Source of the DNA: Curtobacterium sp. 9128
GTDB lineage: Bacteria > Actinomycetota > Actinomycetes > Actinomycetales > Microbacteriaceae
Assembly (NCBI RefSeq): GCF_007673775.1
Contig: NZ_VEAF01000004.1
Coordinates: forward strand, 311,451-375,450
Direction: 5' to 3'
DNA: 64,000 nt
This document shows positions 26,293-35,756 of the stretch, piece by piece. Made by a program: the position numbers and the translations under genes. The notes beneath the pieces were generated by a model that saw only the letters and a program-made list of their open reading frames with translations, searched no databases and was not told where the DNA came from. Position 1 is the stretch's first letter; each line of letters begins with the position of its first letter.

Positions 26293-26856
26293 GTGCGCCG
26301 CATCCTGGCCGCCGCCGCAGTCGCGGTGAGTGCCGTCGCCGTGATCGCCGGCTGCAGCGGGACGACCTCGGTCGCGCCGACGCCGGTGCAGAGCACGGAC
26401 CTGACGAGCTCCGACGGTGGGTTCGACCAGCACGCGGTGATCGGCGTCGTCCTGCTCCCCGTCGACGGGAGCTCGTCGAGCGGGGAGGCACTGCCGGACC
26501 GCTTCCGCACGGCGTTGACCGAGGCGGGCTTCCGCCCGGACGTCCGCGTCGCCGACACGAACGACCCGGCGGGCTCGCAGCGGTCGGCCGTGCACGACCT
26601 CGTGCGCACCGGGGCGAAGGCGCTGCTCGTCGCGGCCGACGACCCCGCGTCGCTGACCGGCGAGCTGCAGACGGCGCACGACGCCGGGGTGGTGGTCGTC
26701 GGGCTCGGGGACCAGCTCCCCGCGAACGGCACCGGTGGAGACGGCGTCTCCGCCGACTACCGCGTCGCGACGACCGGATCCGACGCCGACCTCGTGCACC
26801 GTGCCGTCGCCGCGGTCACGTCCCTGCAGCGCGGCGAGAAGCCCGACGGCGACTGA
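26293..26856 (+). CDS. Putative lipoprotein resembling half of a type I periplasmic-binding fold
   Basis: 187 residues from GTG 26293, supported by GAGGAGG 6 bases upstream. The signal peptide ends in the lipobox IAGC with Cys21. The rest (AVIGVVLLPVDGSS, EALPDRFRTALTEAGFRPDVRVA, GAKALLVAADDPASL, DAGVVVVGLGDQL) resembles one lobe of a sugar-type periplasmic binding protein, without a convincing second lobe. About half the length of a complete binding protein. No transporter subunit lies nearby. Function unknown. Confidence 0.72.
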   Translation: MRRILAAAAVAVSAVAVIAGCSGTTSVAPTPVQSTDLTSSDGGFDQHAVIGVVLLPVDGSSSSGEALPDRFRTALTEAGFRPDVRVADTNDPAGSQRSAVHDLVRTGAKALLVAADDPASLTGELQTAHDAGVVVVGLGDQLPANGTGGDGVSADYRVATTGSDADLVHRAVAAVTSLQRGEKPDGD

Positions 26857-26874
26857 ACGCCACTGCCGCGGGTG

Positions 26875-27456
26875 TCAGCTCCACCAGGCGGGGAACGACA
26901 GCGTGATGGTGTCGACCAGGGCCTTCCGGGACCGCCGCGGTCCGGCGAGCCACGCCTCGATCGCCCCGACGAAGCCCTGCGCGACGAAGCCGGCGGCGAC
27001 GTCGTCGACGAGCTCCGGCCGGGTGTCCGGGTCGAGGTCGCGGATGTGCTGTGCACTGGACACCGTGAAGTGCTCGACGAGCAGGCGGTGCAGCGACGCG
27101 TCCTCCGGGTCGGGCAGCGCCCTGCTGTAGATGTCCCGGTGCAGGACGACGTGCTCGACGACCGCGTTGATGCCGCGGCGGGTGATCGCCGTGAACTCGT
27201 CCCGCCCAGCGCCCCGTTCGGCGGCCGTGCGCCGCGCCTCGGCGTCGTCGTCGCGGATGCGGTCGAGTTCCGGGGTCAGCACGTCCGCCAGGAGCGACCC
27301 GGGCGACACCGCGTGCGAGTAGAACGTGGCCCGGTTGATGCCGGCCGCGCGGGTGACGTCCGCCACGGTGATCCGCGACACCGGTCGGTCGGCCGCCAGT
27401 CGGAGGATCGCATCGCGCAGCGCTGCTGTGGTGTGCAGGATCCGAGCGTCCACCAT
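26875..27456 (-). CDS. TetR-family transcriptional regulator
   Basis: 193 residues from ATG 27456, chosen because GAGGGGG lies 8 bases upstream. N-terminal HTH RITVADVTRAAGINRATFYSH; the usual aromatic-rich end of helix 3 is altered to HAVSPGSLL. The C-terminal ligand domain is poorly conserved, as is normal. Divergent from the Bcr/CflA-type exporter at 27687, so it probably represses that gene and perhaps itself through the palindrome at 27621. Confidence 0.9.
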   Translation of the reverse strand: MVDARILHTTAALRDAILRLAADRPVSRITVADVTRAAGINRATFYSHAVSPGSLLADVLTPELDRIRDDDAEARRTAAERGAGRDEFTAITRRGINAVVEHVVLHRDIYSRALPDPEDASLHRLLVEHFTVSSAQHIRDLDPDTRPELVDDVAAGFVAQGFVGAIEAWLAGPRRSRKALVDTITLSFPAWWS

Positions 27457-27620
27457 GACGCCAACCCCCTCGTGCCGGTACTGGTCCGCCCGGATGCCCC
27501 CGAGCCCTCCGACGGTACCGCAGGACCGACCGGGGGAGCGCTGCCGGGCCGGGGACACGCGGCACGACCACGGCACGGGTGTCGCGGCGGCCGCCGTCGG
27601 CCCTAGGATGGTTCCGCGGA

Positions 27621-27632
27621 CGAATCGATTCG
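27621..27632. promoter_or_regulatory. Candidate TetR operator in the divergent intergenic region
   Basis: CGAATCGATTCG is a perfect 12-base palindrome 54 bases before the exporter start. A TAGGAT hexamer at 27604 could be the exporter -10, which would place the palindrome just after the transcription start. Binding is inferred. Confidence 0.4.
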
Positions 27633-27686
27633 ATCGACGCTCGTGTCCCGCTCCTCCACCGCCCCTCATCGTCGAAGGACTCCGCC

Positions 27687-28943
27687 GTGACCGCGCCCGC
27701 GACCACCGGTTCGCTCACCGTCATCCTGCATCCGGGGGACTCCCTCTCCCGTGCCCAACGGCTCGTCTACGTGTTCGTGCTCGGTGCGCTGACGGCGCTC
27801 GGACCCTTCACCATCGACCTGTACCTGCCGGCGTTCCCGTCCTTGAAGGAACAGTTCGGCGTCACCGACGGCGCGGTGCAGTTGACCCTGACCGCGACGA
27901 CGCTCGGCTTCGCCGTCGGCCAGCTGCTGGTCGGACCGTGGAGCGACAAGGTCGGCCGCCGACTCCCGCTGATCGTCGCGACCACCGTGCACATCGCCGC
28001 CTCGATCGGGGCGTCGCTGGCTCCGGACATCGAGCTGCTCGCCGTCTTCCGCGTGCTCCAGGGCATGGGTGCCGCGGCCGGCGGCGTCGTCGCGATGGCG
28101 ACGGTGCGGGACCTGTTCGGCGGGAAGCCGTTGGTCCGGATGCTGTCGCGCCTGGCGATGGTGAACGGGCTCGCGCCCATCCTCGCGCCGCTCATCGGTT
28201 CCCAGATGCTGCGGGTCGTCAGCTGGCGTGGGATCTTCGTGTTCCTCGCCTGCTACGGGTTGGCGGTCGTGATCGCCTCGATCCTGCTCATCGTCGAGAC
28301 GCTGCCGCCCGCTCGCCGACAGGAGGCCGGTCACTCGACGATGCGGCAGCGGTACCGGGCGCTGTTCCGCGACCGCATCTTCGTCGGGGTCGCGCTCATC
28401 GGTGCGATGGTCTTCAGCGGGCTCTTCTCGTACCTCAGCGCGTCACCGTTCCTGTTCCAGGACGTCTTCGGGCTGAACGCCCAGCAGTACGGGCTGCTCT
28501 TCGCGGTGAACTCGATCGGGGTCGTGCTCGGAGTACAGATCTCCTCGCGGGTCGCGCAACGGGTCGGACCGCAGTGGATCCTGGCGTGCTCGACGGCCAC
28601 GCTGTTCCTCGCCTCGACCGCGATCATCGTGCTCGACCTGCTCGGCGCCGGACTCGTCGGCGTGCTGATCCCGCTCTGGTTCTTCATCGCGGCCTGCGGC
28701 TTCTCGTTCCCGCTCGTCCAGGTGATCGGCCTGGCTGCGCACGGCAAGGAGGCCGGGACGGCGGCGTCGGTGCTCGGGGCGCTGAACTTCGGCGTCGCCG
28801 GCCTGGTCTCGCCGATCGTCGGGTGGCTCGGCATCTCGCACGCGGCCCCGATGGCCGCGGTGATGGCGTGCACGTCGGCGGTCGCGATCGTGCTCCTCTG
28901 GACCGTCGTGCGACCGCGGACGGTGCCGGCGCTCTCGCACTGA
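27687..28943 (+). CDS. Bcr/CflA-family multidrug efflux MFS transporter
   Basis: 418 residues and 12 membrane helices. The family signature near the start is TALGPFTIDLYLPAFPSL, followed by QLLVGPWSDKVGRR (motif A) and RVLQGMGAAAGGVVAMATVRDLF. Bcr/CflA proteins export drugs such as bicyclomycin or chloramphenicol, and also cysteine. GTG 27687 has a GAAGGA site upstream. It is the probable target of the divergent TetR regulator. Confidence 0.92.
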   Translation: MTAPATTGSLTVILHPGDSLSRAQRLVYVFVLGALTALGPFTIDLYLPAFPSLKEQFGVTDGAVQLTLTATTLGFAVGQLLVGPWSDKVGRRLPLIVATTVHIAASIGASLAPDIELLAVFRVLQGMGAAAGGVVAMATVRDLFGGKPLVRMLSRLAMVNGLAPILAPLIGSQMLRVVSWRGIFVFLACYGLAVVIASILLIVETLPPARRQEAGHSTMRQRYRALFRDRIFVGVALIGAMVFSGLFSYLSASPFLFQDVFGLNAQQYGLLFAVNSIGVVLGVQISSRVAQRVGPQWILACSTATLFLASTAIIVLDLLGAGLVGVLIPLWFFIAACGFSFPLVQVIGLAAHGKEAGTAASVLGALNFGVAGLVSPIVGWLGISHAAPMAAVMACTSAVAIVLLWTVVRPRTVPALSH

Positions 28944-29087
28944 GGCCGCTCGGTCGCCCGCCGCGGGCCTGCCGATCGCCGCGTCCGAACGACGGCGTCC
29001 ACGTCGTACGACGACGATCTCGTCGTTCGGCGTCGAGGTCCTGCCGGGGCCGTTCCGCGGTGGCCCGCGCGTCCCTAGGCTGTGCGC

Positions 29088-31109
29088 ATGAGCGACGTGG
29101 TGGAGCAGGCACGGGCCGCGGCTGCGGCCGCCCGGGCAGCGGCGGACGAGGCACGGCGCCTGGCGGACGAAGCAGCGGCGCGCGCCGAGGAACTCGCGCG
29201 GGCGCTCGAGGCGGCTGCGCCCGCGGCGGCGGCCGGCGGGTCCACGGACGGCACCGGCCAGGAGGCCCGTCCCGCCCCCACCGCCGACGTCACGGAGCCC
29301 GGTGGGGCGGCTCCGGAGCCCGCTGCAGCCGGACCGCAGGCCGACCCGGTGACGGGCACCGAGCCTCCCGGCAGTGCCGCGGTGACCGCCGGACCGCTCG
29401 GCGACGCCGCCGTCGCCGCGATCCGGGACGGCTACGCCGTCGCCGGCAGCGCCCTGGAACTCGGCGCCCTCGTCAACGGCGACGCGCGACCCGACGTACA
29501 GGTGCGCATCCCGCTCGGCATGCTGAACCGGCACGGACTGGTCGCCGGCGCGACCGGCACCGGCAAGACGCGCACGCTCCAGGTCCTCGCCGAACAGGTC
29601 GCGGCGAACGGTGTCCCGGTGTTCGCCGCCGACGTCAAGGGCGACCTGTCCGGTCTGGCGATACCGGGGGAGGGCAACGAGAAGCTGCTGGCCCGTACCC
29701 GCGGCATCGGTCAGGAGTGGCTGCCGGTGGCGAGCGAGGCGGAGCTGTTCTCGCTCGGGGGCCACGGCACCGGGATCCCGATCCGGGCGACGGTCTCCGG
29801 CTTCGGCCCACTGCTGCTCGCGAAGGTGCTCGGCCTCAACGCGACCCAGGAGTCCTCGCTCGGGCTCGTGTTCCACCACGCCGAGCGCGCCGGGCTGCCG
29901 CTCGTCGACCTGACCGACCTGCGGAGCGTCCTGACGTTCCTGGTCAGCGACGAGGGCAAGGCGGAGCTGGCCGACCTCGGCGGGCTGTCGAAGCAGACCG
30001 CGGGGGTGATCCTCCGTGAGCTCATCACCTTCGCCGACCAGGGCGCCGACGCGTTCTTCGGGGAGCCGGAGATCGACACCCGGGTGTTCCTCCGGACCGC
30101 CGCCGACGGTCGCGGCATCGTCAGCCTGCTCGAGGTACCCGGCGTGCAGGACCAGCCCGCGGTCTACTCGACCTTCCTGATGTGGCTGCTCGCCGACCTG
30201 TTCAACGAGCTCCCCGAGGTCGGCGACCAGGACAAGCCGAAGCTGGTGTTCTTCTTCGACGAGGCCCACCTGCTCTTCAGTGGCGCGTCGAAGGACTTCC
30301 TCGAGCAGATCGTCCGCACCGTGCGACTCATCCGGTCGAAGGGCGTCGGCATCTTCTTCGTCACGCAGACACCGAAGGACGTGCCGAACGACGTGCTCGC
30401 GCAGCTCGGGTCGCGCATCCAGCACCAGCTCCGCGCGCACACCCCGGACGACGCCAAGGCCCTCCGCGCCACCGTGTCGACGTACCCGACGAGCGAGTAC
30501 GACCTCGGCGAGGTCCTCACCTCGCTCGCGACGGGCGAGGCCGTGGTCACGGTGATGAACGAGAAGGGCGCGCCGACGCCGGTTGCGTGGACGCGGCTCC
30601 GTGCGCCGCAGGGATCGATGGACCCCATGCCGTCGCCCGAGATGGAGGCGCGGGTCGCCGCGTCCCCGCTCCTCGCCGCCTACGGGACCCCCGTCGACCC
30701 CGACTCAGCGCACGAGATGCTGGCGCGGCGGATGGAGGCGGCCGCCGCACAGGCAGCGGCGGCCGAGGCGCAGGAGGAAGCGGCCGCCGCTGCCGCCGAG
30801 GCCGAGCAGGAGTCCGCACGCGCCGCGGCCGCGGCCGCGAAGGAGGCGGCAGCGCAGGCCAAGCAGGAAGAACGGGAGCGGGCTGCGGCACAGCGGGAGT
30901 ACGAGCGGACGCAGCGGGAGTTCGAGCGGGCGGAGCGTGCGGCGCAGGCGAAGCGGTCGCGGACGTCGTCGCGGACCTCGTCGTCGCGGACCTCGACCAC
31001 GCGTCGGGCGGACGACCCGCTGTCGGACATCCTGGGCAGCGGCCTCGGGCGGACGATCGCGAAGGAAGTGGTGCAGGGCATCTTCTCGACGCTGCGGCGC
31101 CGGCGGTAG
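29088..31109 (+). CDS. HerA-like/DUF853 ATPase
   Basis: 673 residues. A predicted coiled coil (residues 5-45) and an Ala/Pro-rich linker lead to the ATPase domain: Walker A GATGTGKT at 154-161, Walker B LVFFFDEAHLLF near 390, then IFFVTQTPKDVPNDVLAQLGSRI. Residues about 545-625 form a long Ala/Glu/Arg coiled coil, followed by a Ser/Arg-rich patch. Bacterial members (Rv2510c-like in mycobacteria) are widespread but uncharacterised; HerA relatives translocate DNA. TAGGCT ends exactly 6 bases before ATG 29088, indicating a leaderless transcript. Confidence 0.9.
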   Translation: MSDVVEQARAAAAAARAAADEARRLADEAAARAEELARALEAAAPAAAAGGSTDGTGQEARPAPTADVTEPGGAAPEPAAAGPQADPVTGTEPPGSAAVTAGPLGDAAVAAIRDGYAVAGSALELGALVNGDARPDVQVRIPLGMLNRHGLVAGATGTGKTRTLQVLAEQVAANGVPVFAADVKGDLSGLAIPGEGNEKLLARTRGIGQEWLPVASEAELFSLGGHGTGIPIRATVSGFGPLLLAKVLGLNATQESSLGLVFHHAERAGLPLVDLTDLRSVLTFLVSDEGKAELADLGGLSKQTAGVILRELITFADQGADAFFGEPEIDTRVFLRTAADGRGIVSLLEVPGVQDQPAVYSTFLMWLLADLFNELPEVGDQDKPKLVFFFDEAHLLFSGASKDFLEQIVRTVRLIRSKGVGIFFVTQTPKDVPNDVLAQLGSRIQHQLRAHTPDDAKALRATVSTYPTSEYDLGEVLTSLATGEAVVTVMNEKGAPTPVAWTRLRAPQGSMDPMPSPEMEARVAASPLLAAYGTPVDPDSAHEMLARRMEAAAAQAAAAEAQEEAAAAAAEAEQESARAAAAAAKEAAAQAKQEERERAAAQREYERTQREFERAERAAQAKRSRTSSRTSSSRTSTTRRADDPLSDILGSGLGRTIAKEVVQGIFSTLRRRR

Positions 31110-31214
31110 CGGTCCGGGGGACGTCCCGGTCAGCGGCGGTGGTGACGTCGTCCCGCTGCATGGCGGTCCGGCCTCACGGCGAGGTCAGCAGGGTCGGCGT
31201 CAGCGGCGTCGGCG

Positions 31215-31766
31215 TCAGTGTCGTCGGCGTCCGGCCGGGTAGCGGCGCGCGAACTCGCGCGCCGGCAGCGGTCGGCCGAGCTCGGTGACCTGCACGCCGA
31301 GGCCGTCCACGACCTGGTCGATGCCGGCGTCACCCCACACGTCGGCGCGCATCCGGAAGAGGTGCTGCCCCGCGGCGTCGAGGGCGATCAGCTCCCGGGT
31401 GGTCCGGTCGACCGACCCGCCGAACGTGGTCGCGAGCACGACGGCGTCCACCGAGGCGACGTCGACCGTGCGGCTCGGGGTGAGGACACCACGCACCGTG
31501 ACGCGGTCCTCGCTGAGCCCGACGAAGGCCGCGCGGAGGCGGGCGAAGAGGATCCCGACGAGCACCGCGAGGACGACGACCAGGGTGGCCACGGCGGCCC
31601 AGAGCCGCAGGGGGAACGAGACCCACAGCAACGCGACCGCCAGCGGGACGGCGGAGAACACGATGCTCAGCGCGGTGGAGCGCACGAGTGCCGGGCGCGG
31701 CCGGATGACGACGTCGTACACCGCGTCGTCCGTGATCGCCGTCGCCGGCGCCGTCGTGTCCCCCAC
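31215..31766 (-). CDS. Membrane protein with bacterial PH-like domain
   Basis: 183 residues. GTG 31766 is supported by GAGGAGA 6 bases upstream. Two close membrane helices (residues about 33-80) separate a short VYDVVIRPRPALV N-terminus from a C-terminal domain (VGLSEDRVTVRGVLTPSRTVDVASVDAV) typical of bPH/YdbS-like proteins. Function unknown. It ends in an Arg-rich tail. Confidence 0.7.
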   Translation of the reverse strand: MGDTTAPATAITDDAVYDVVIRPRPALVRSTALSIVFSAVPLAVALLWVSFPLRLWAAVATLVVVLAVLVGILFARLRAAFVGLSEDRVTVRGVLTPSRTVDVASVDAVVLATTFGGSVDRTTRELIALDAAGQHLFRMRADVWGDAGIDQVVDGLGVQVTELGRPLPAREFARRYPAGRRRH

Positions 31767-31956
31767 GGCTGATCTCCTCGTCCCCACGGCGCACCCGTCC
31801 CTCGGGCGTGCCGTGCGGTCAGCATAGGGGACCCGCGGGTATCGGAGACGAGTCTGTCCACTCTCGGAGCGATCCCATGGGCTGCGGGGTTCGGACCGGT
31901 CCACACGATGGGGGACCGGGGAGCTGCAGGCTGTCGATCCGGCCCGGGAACGGCGA

Positions 31957-31987
31957 AGGCGCACGGTCCGTGTGGACTCGTGCGCCT
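31957..31987 (-). terminator. Terminator of the tRNA-Ser gene
   Basis: AGGCGCAC pairs with GTGCGCCT, the stem continuing through GGTCC/GGAC with a small irregularity. It lies downstream of the tRNA on the minus strand. The same GGTCCGTGTGGAC core sits in the terminator after tRNA-Pro at 52440. Confidence 0.65.
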
Positions 31988-32029
31988 CGTCGTGGTGCGC
32001 GCTCGCGCTGCACCCGTTCCTGCTGGTGA

Positions 32030-32117
32030 TGGCGGAGAATGGGGGATTCGAACCCCCGAGGGCTTGCACCCAACACGCTTTCCAAGCGTGCGCCATAGGC
32101 CACTAGGCGAATTCTCC
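32030..32117 (-). tRNA. tRNA-Ser (anticodon GGA)
   Basis: 88 bases including an encoded CCA. The acceptor arms GGAGAAT and ATTCTCC pair, the anticodon stem-loop is CACGC-TTGGAAA-GCGTG, a long class II variable arm follows, and the T-loop is GGTTCGAATCC. G73 agrees with serine identity. Decodes UCC/UCU. Confidence 0.97.
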
Positions 32118-32238
32118 TGGCGCCATCTCGCGATGACGACACCCCATGGTACAGGTCTTCCGGGGTGTGCATGACCACGACCCTCCACAGCCCCGTCCTC
32201 CCAGAGGTCGTGCCGAGTCCGGCGACTAGCCTGGGACC

Positions 32239-34383
32239 GTGTCGACCCGCATCTACATCACGTCAGCAGAAGGACACACGGGCAAGAGCACGGTGGCGCT
32301 CGGTGTCCTCGAGACCCTCGCCCGCACCGTCGGACGCGTCGGCGTGTTCCGGCCCGTCGCGCGCAGCGTGGACGAACCCGACTACGTCCTCGAGCTGCTC
32401 CTGCAGCACACCGCCGCTGGCCAGTCCTACGAGGACGCCATCGGGGTCACCTACGACGACGTGCACGCCGACCCGGACGCCGCGCTCGGCACGATCGTCA
32501 ACCGGTTCGCGCAGGTCGAGCGGCAGTGCGACGCCGTCGTGGTCCTCGGCTCCGACTACACCGACGTCGGCAGCCCGACCGAGCTCTCGTTCAACGCCAA
32601 GGTCGCCACGAACCTCGCCGCGCCGGTGCTCCTGGTGCTCGGCGGACGCGATGCGGCGGAGCGCGGGGTGCGCACGCCGGCCGACATGGCGCAGGTCGCC
32701 GACGTCACCACGAGCGAACTCCGCGCCGCACACGCGCAGCTGCTCGGCGTGGTCGTGAACCGAGCCGATCCCGACGCCCTCGACGCCATCTGCGACAGCG
32801 TCGCCCGGGCGGTCCACGACGACCACCCAGACGTCCCGGTGTGGGCCATCCCCGAGGACACCGTGCTCGTCGCGCCGACCGTGCGTGCGCTGCTCGCGGC
32901 CACCGGCGCCACCCTGGTCCGCGGTGACGACGCACTCCTCGACCGTGAGGCCCTCGGAACCGTCGTGGCCGGCATGAGCATGGAGAACGTGCTCCCGCGC
33001 CTCATCGAAGGCGGCATCGTCGTCGTGCCGGGTGACCGCAGCGACGTCCTCATCGCGACGCTCCTCGCGAACCAGTCGGACACCTTCCCGAGCCTCGCCG
33101 GCGTGATCCTCAACGGCGGGTTCGAAACGGCGCCGCAGATCACACGTCTGCTCGAGGGGCTCTCGAGCTCGCTCCCGATCGCCACGAACGACCTCGGTAC
33201 CTACGACACGGCGCTCCGCATCACCCAGACCCGCGGGCGCCTCGCAGCGGACTCCCCGCGCAAGGCCGACCTCGCCCTGGCCCTGTTCGAGCGGCACGTA
33301 CAGGCCGACGAACTCCTGGCGCGCCTGCAGGTCACCCCGTCCGGCGTGGTCACCCCGCTGATGTTCGAGCACGGTCTGCTCGACCGGGCGCGCGAGTACG
33401 GCAAGCGCATCGTGCTGCCGGAGGGTGACGACGACCGCATCCTCCGCGCCGCATCGACGCTCCTGCAGCGGCAGGTCTGTGCGCTGACGATCCTCGGCGA
33501 CCCGACGGCCATCCGCGCCCGCGCGACCGAACTCGGCCTCGACCTCGACGGCGCGCAGCTCGTGTCGCCGTTCGACCCGGAGCTCCGGGAGCGTTTCGCC
33601 GAGGAGTACACGAAGCTCCGAGCGCACAAGGGGATGAGCATCGAGCTCGCCCGCGACACCGTCACCGACGTGTCCTACTTCGGCACGCTCATGGTCCAGC
33701 TCGGTCTGGCGGACGGCATGGTCTCCGGGGCGAAGCACACCACCGCGCACACCATCCGGCCGTCGTTCGAGATCATCAAGACGCGCCCGGACACGTCCAT
33801 CGTGTCGAGCGTCTTCCTGATGGCCCTGGCCGACCGCGTGCTCGTCTACGGCGACTGCGCGGTGATCCCGGACCCGTCGAGCGAACAGCTCGCGGACATC
33901 GCGATCTCCTCCGCCGAGACCGCGACGCAGTTCGGCATCGAGCCCCGCGTGGCGATGCTCAGCTACTCCACCGGCGACAGCGGTTCCGGCGCCGACGTCG
34001 ACAAGGTGCGCGCCGGCACCGCGTTCGTCCGGGAGCGCCGCCCCGACCTGCTCGTCGAGGGCCCGATCCAGTACGACGCCGCCGCCGACCCCACGGTCGC
34101 GAGCACGAAGATGCCCGACTCGCCGGTCGCCGGCCACGCGACGGTGTTCATTTTCCCGGACCTCAACACCGGCAACAACACGTACAAGGCGGTGCAGCGC
34201 TCCGCCGGCGCCGTCGCGATCGGACCGGTCCTGCAGGGGCTCCGCAAGCCGATCAACGACCTCTCCCGCGGGGCGCTGGTCAGCGACATCGTCAACACGG
34301 TCGCGATCACCGCGATCCAGGCGGGCACGGCGGCGCAGACCGACGCAGCTGCGCCGACCGGCCACGCGCCGACCGCGGCCTGA
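32239..34383 (+). CDS. pta: Phosphate acetyltransferase
   Basis: 714 residues, the long form. The N-terminal P-loop domain has EGHTGKST at 11-18, a central DRTGG domain includes VVPGDRSDVLIATLLANQ, and the catalytic PTA domain fills about 385-705 (IVLPEGDDDRILRAA, VQLGLADGMVSGAKHTTAHT). It interconverts acetyl-CoA and acetyl phosphate. TAGCCT ends exactly 6 bases before GTG 32239, so the mRNA is probably leaderless. ackA follows after 55 bases, forming the usual acetate overflow/assimilation pair. Confidence 0.97.
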   Translation: MSTRIYITSAEGHTGKSTVALGVLETLARTVGRVGVFRPVARSVDEPDYVLELLLQHTAAGQSYEDAIGVTYDDVHADPDAALGTIVNRFAQVERQCDAVVVLGSDYTDVGSPTELSFNAKVATNLAAPVLLVLGGRDAAERGVRTPADMAQVADVTTSELRAAHAQLLGVVVNRADPDALDAICDSVARAVHDDHPDVPVWAIPEDTVLVAPTVRALLAATGATLVRGDDALLDREALGTVVAGMSMENVLPRLIEGGIVVVPGDRSDVLIATLLANQSDTFPSLAGVILNGGFETAPQITRLLEGLSSSLPIATNDLGTYDTALRITQTRGRLAADSPRKADLALALFERHVQADELLARLQVTPSGVVTPLMFEHGLLDRAREYGKRIVLPEGDDDRILRAASTLLQRQVCALTILGDPTAIRARATELGLDLDGAQLVSPFDPELRERFAEEYTKLRAHKGMSIELARDTVTDVSYFGTLMVQLGLADGMVSGAKHTTAHTIRPSFEIIKTRPDTSIVSSVFLMALADRVLVYGDCAVIPDPSSEQLADIAISSAETATQFGIEPRVAMLSYSTGDSGSGADVDKVRAGTAFVRERRPDLLVEGPIQYDAAADPTVASTKMPDSPVAGHATVFIFPDLNTGNNTYKAVQRSAGAVAIGPVLQGLRKPINDLSRGALVSDIVNTVAITAIQAGTAAQTDAAAPTGHAPTAA

Positions 34384-34438
34384 CCACCCGACCCGTCCCG
34401 AGCCTCCCGTCCCGCCACCTCCTGAAAGTGAGCCACCA

Positions 34439-35635
34439 GTGACCGCTGCCCTCGTCGTGAACTCCGGTTCGAGTTCGTTCAAGTACCAGCTGATCGAGCT
34501 CGACGGTGAACGGACGCTCGCGTCCGGACTGGTCGAGCGCATCGGTGAGTCGACGGGCTCGTGGAAGCACACGAACGCGCTGTCGGGGGAGTCGTCCTCG
34601 AACGACTCCGCTCCGGTCCCCGACCACGCCGCCGGCTTCCAGGCGATGCTCGACGCGTTCGCGAAGGTCGGGCCGTCGTTCGACGAGCACCCGCCGGCGG
34701 TCGTGGGACACCGGGTGGTCCACGGCGGGACGACCTTCGACCGCGCCACCGTCGTCACCGACGAGGTGGAACGTCAGATCGAGGAGCTCTCCAGCCTGGC
34801 GCCGCTGCACAACCCGGCCAACCTCGAGGGCATCCGGGCGGCGAAGCAGGTCTTCTCCGACGTCCCGCACGTCGCCGTGTTCGACACCGCGTTCCACCAG
34901 ACGATGCCGCCGCACGCGTACACGTACGCGATCCCGGCTGACCTCGCCGCGAAGTACGCCATCCGCCGCTACGGCATGCACGGCACCAGCCACAAGTACG
35001 TCTCCGAGCAGACAGCGGTGTTCCTGGACCGGCCGCTGTCCGAGCTAAAGACGATCGTGCTCCACCTCGGCAACGGAGCCTCGGCCGCCGCGATCGACGG
35101 CGGTCGGTCCATCGAGACGTCGATGGGACTCACGCCACTCGAGGGGCTGGTCATGGGGACGCGCTCCGGCGACCTCGACCCAGCCGTCCTCATCCAGCTG
35201 CACCGCGAGGCCGGGCTCTCCTTCGACGACCTCGACGACATGCTCAACAAACGCTCCGGTCTGCTCGGGCTGACCGGCAACGGGGACATGCGTGACGTCC
35301 AGGCGGCGGCGATCGACGGGGACGAGACCGCCGAGGCGGCGCTCGCCGTCTACCGGCACCGGATCCGTCGGTACGTCGGCGCGTACACCGCGCAGCTCGG
35401 AGGCCTCGACGCCGTCGTGTTCACGGCGGGGGTCGGGGAGAACAACGCGCTGCTCCGCCGTCGCGTGCTCGCCGGACTCGAGCACCTCGGCATCGAGGTC
35501 GACGACGATCGGAACGAGCTGCACTCCAAGGAGGCACGGCTCATCTCCACGGACGGCTCCCGTGTGGCGGTGCTCGTCATCCCCACGAACGAGGAGCTCG
35601 AGATCGCCCGCCAGTCGGCGGCGGTCGCGCTGTAG
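34439..35635 (+). CDS. ackA: Acetate kinase
   Basis: 398 residues. N-terminal VVNSGSSSFKYQL, VGHRVVHGG, RYGMHGTSHKYVS with the active-site region, HLGNGASAAAI and VFTAGVGENN are all present and complete. It converts acetyl phosphate and ADP to acetate and ATP. Partner of pta; GTG start preceded by a GAAAGTGAG-type site. Followed by an octamer tandem repeat and a hairpin. Confidence 0.97.
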   Translation: MTAALVVNSGSSSFKYQLIELDGERTLASGLVERIGESTGSWKHTNALSGESSSNDSAPVPDHAAGFQAMLDAFAKVGPSFDEHPPAVVGHRVVHGGTTFDRATVVTDEVERQIEELSSLAPLHNPANLEGIRAAKQVFSDVPHVAVFDTAFHQTMPPHAYTYAIPADLAAKYAIRRYGMHGTSHKYVSEQTAVFLDRPLSELKTIVLHLGNGASAAAIDGGRSIETSMGLTPLEGLVMGTRSGDLDPAVLIQLHREAGLSFDDLDDMLNKRSGLLGLTGNGDMRDVQAAAIDGDETAEAALAVYRHRIRRYVGAYTAQLGGLDAVVFTAGVGENNALLRRRVLAGLEHLGIEVDDDRNELHSKEARLISTDGSRVAVLVIPTNEELEIARQSAAVAL

Positions 35636-35642
35636 TCGCTCT

Positions 35643-35706
35643 GCCGTCGTGCCGTCGTGCCGTCGTGCCGTCGTGCCGTCGGGCCGTCGGGCCGTCGTGC
35701 GGTCGC
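35643..35706. repeat. Tandem octamer repeat (GCCGTCGT)
   Basis: Eight consecutive 8-base units: five are GCCGTCGT, two are GCCGTCGG and the last is degenerate (GCGGTCGC). It starts 8 bases after the ackA stop codon. A microsatellite-like tract prone to slippage. Confidence 0.92.
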
Positions 35707-35712
35707 GCGACG

Positions 35713-35751
35713 GTCCGGCTGACGCGTTCGGGTGAGCGCGTTCAGCCGGAC
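35713..35751. terminator. Hairpin between convergent ackA and the NAD-binding gene
   Basis: GTCCGGCTGACGCG pairs with CGCGTTCAGCCGGAC with one bulged base around a 10-base loop. Suited to termination in both directions. Confidence 0.72.
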
Positions 35752-35756
35752 GCGGT

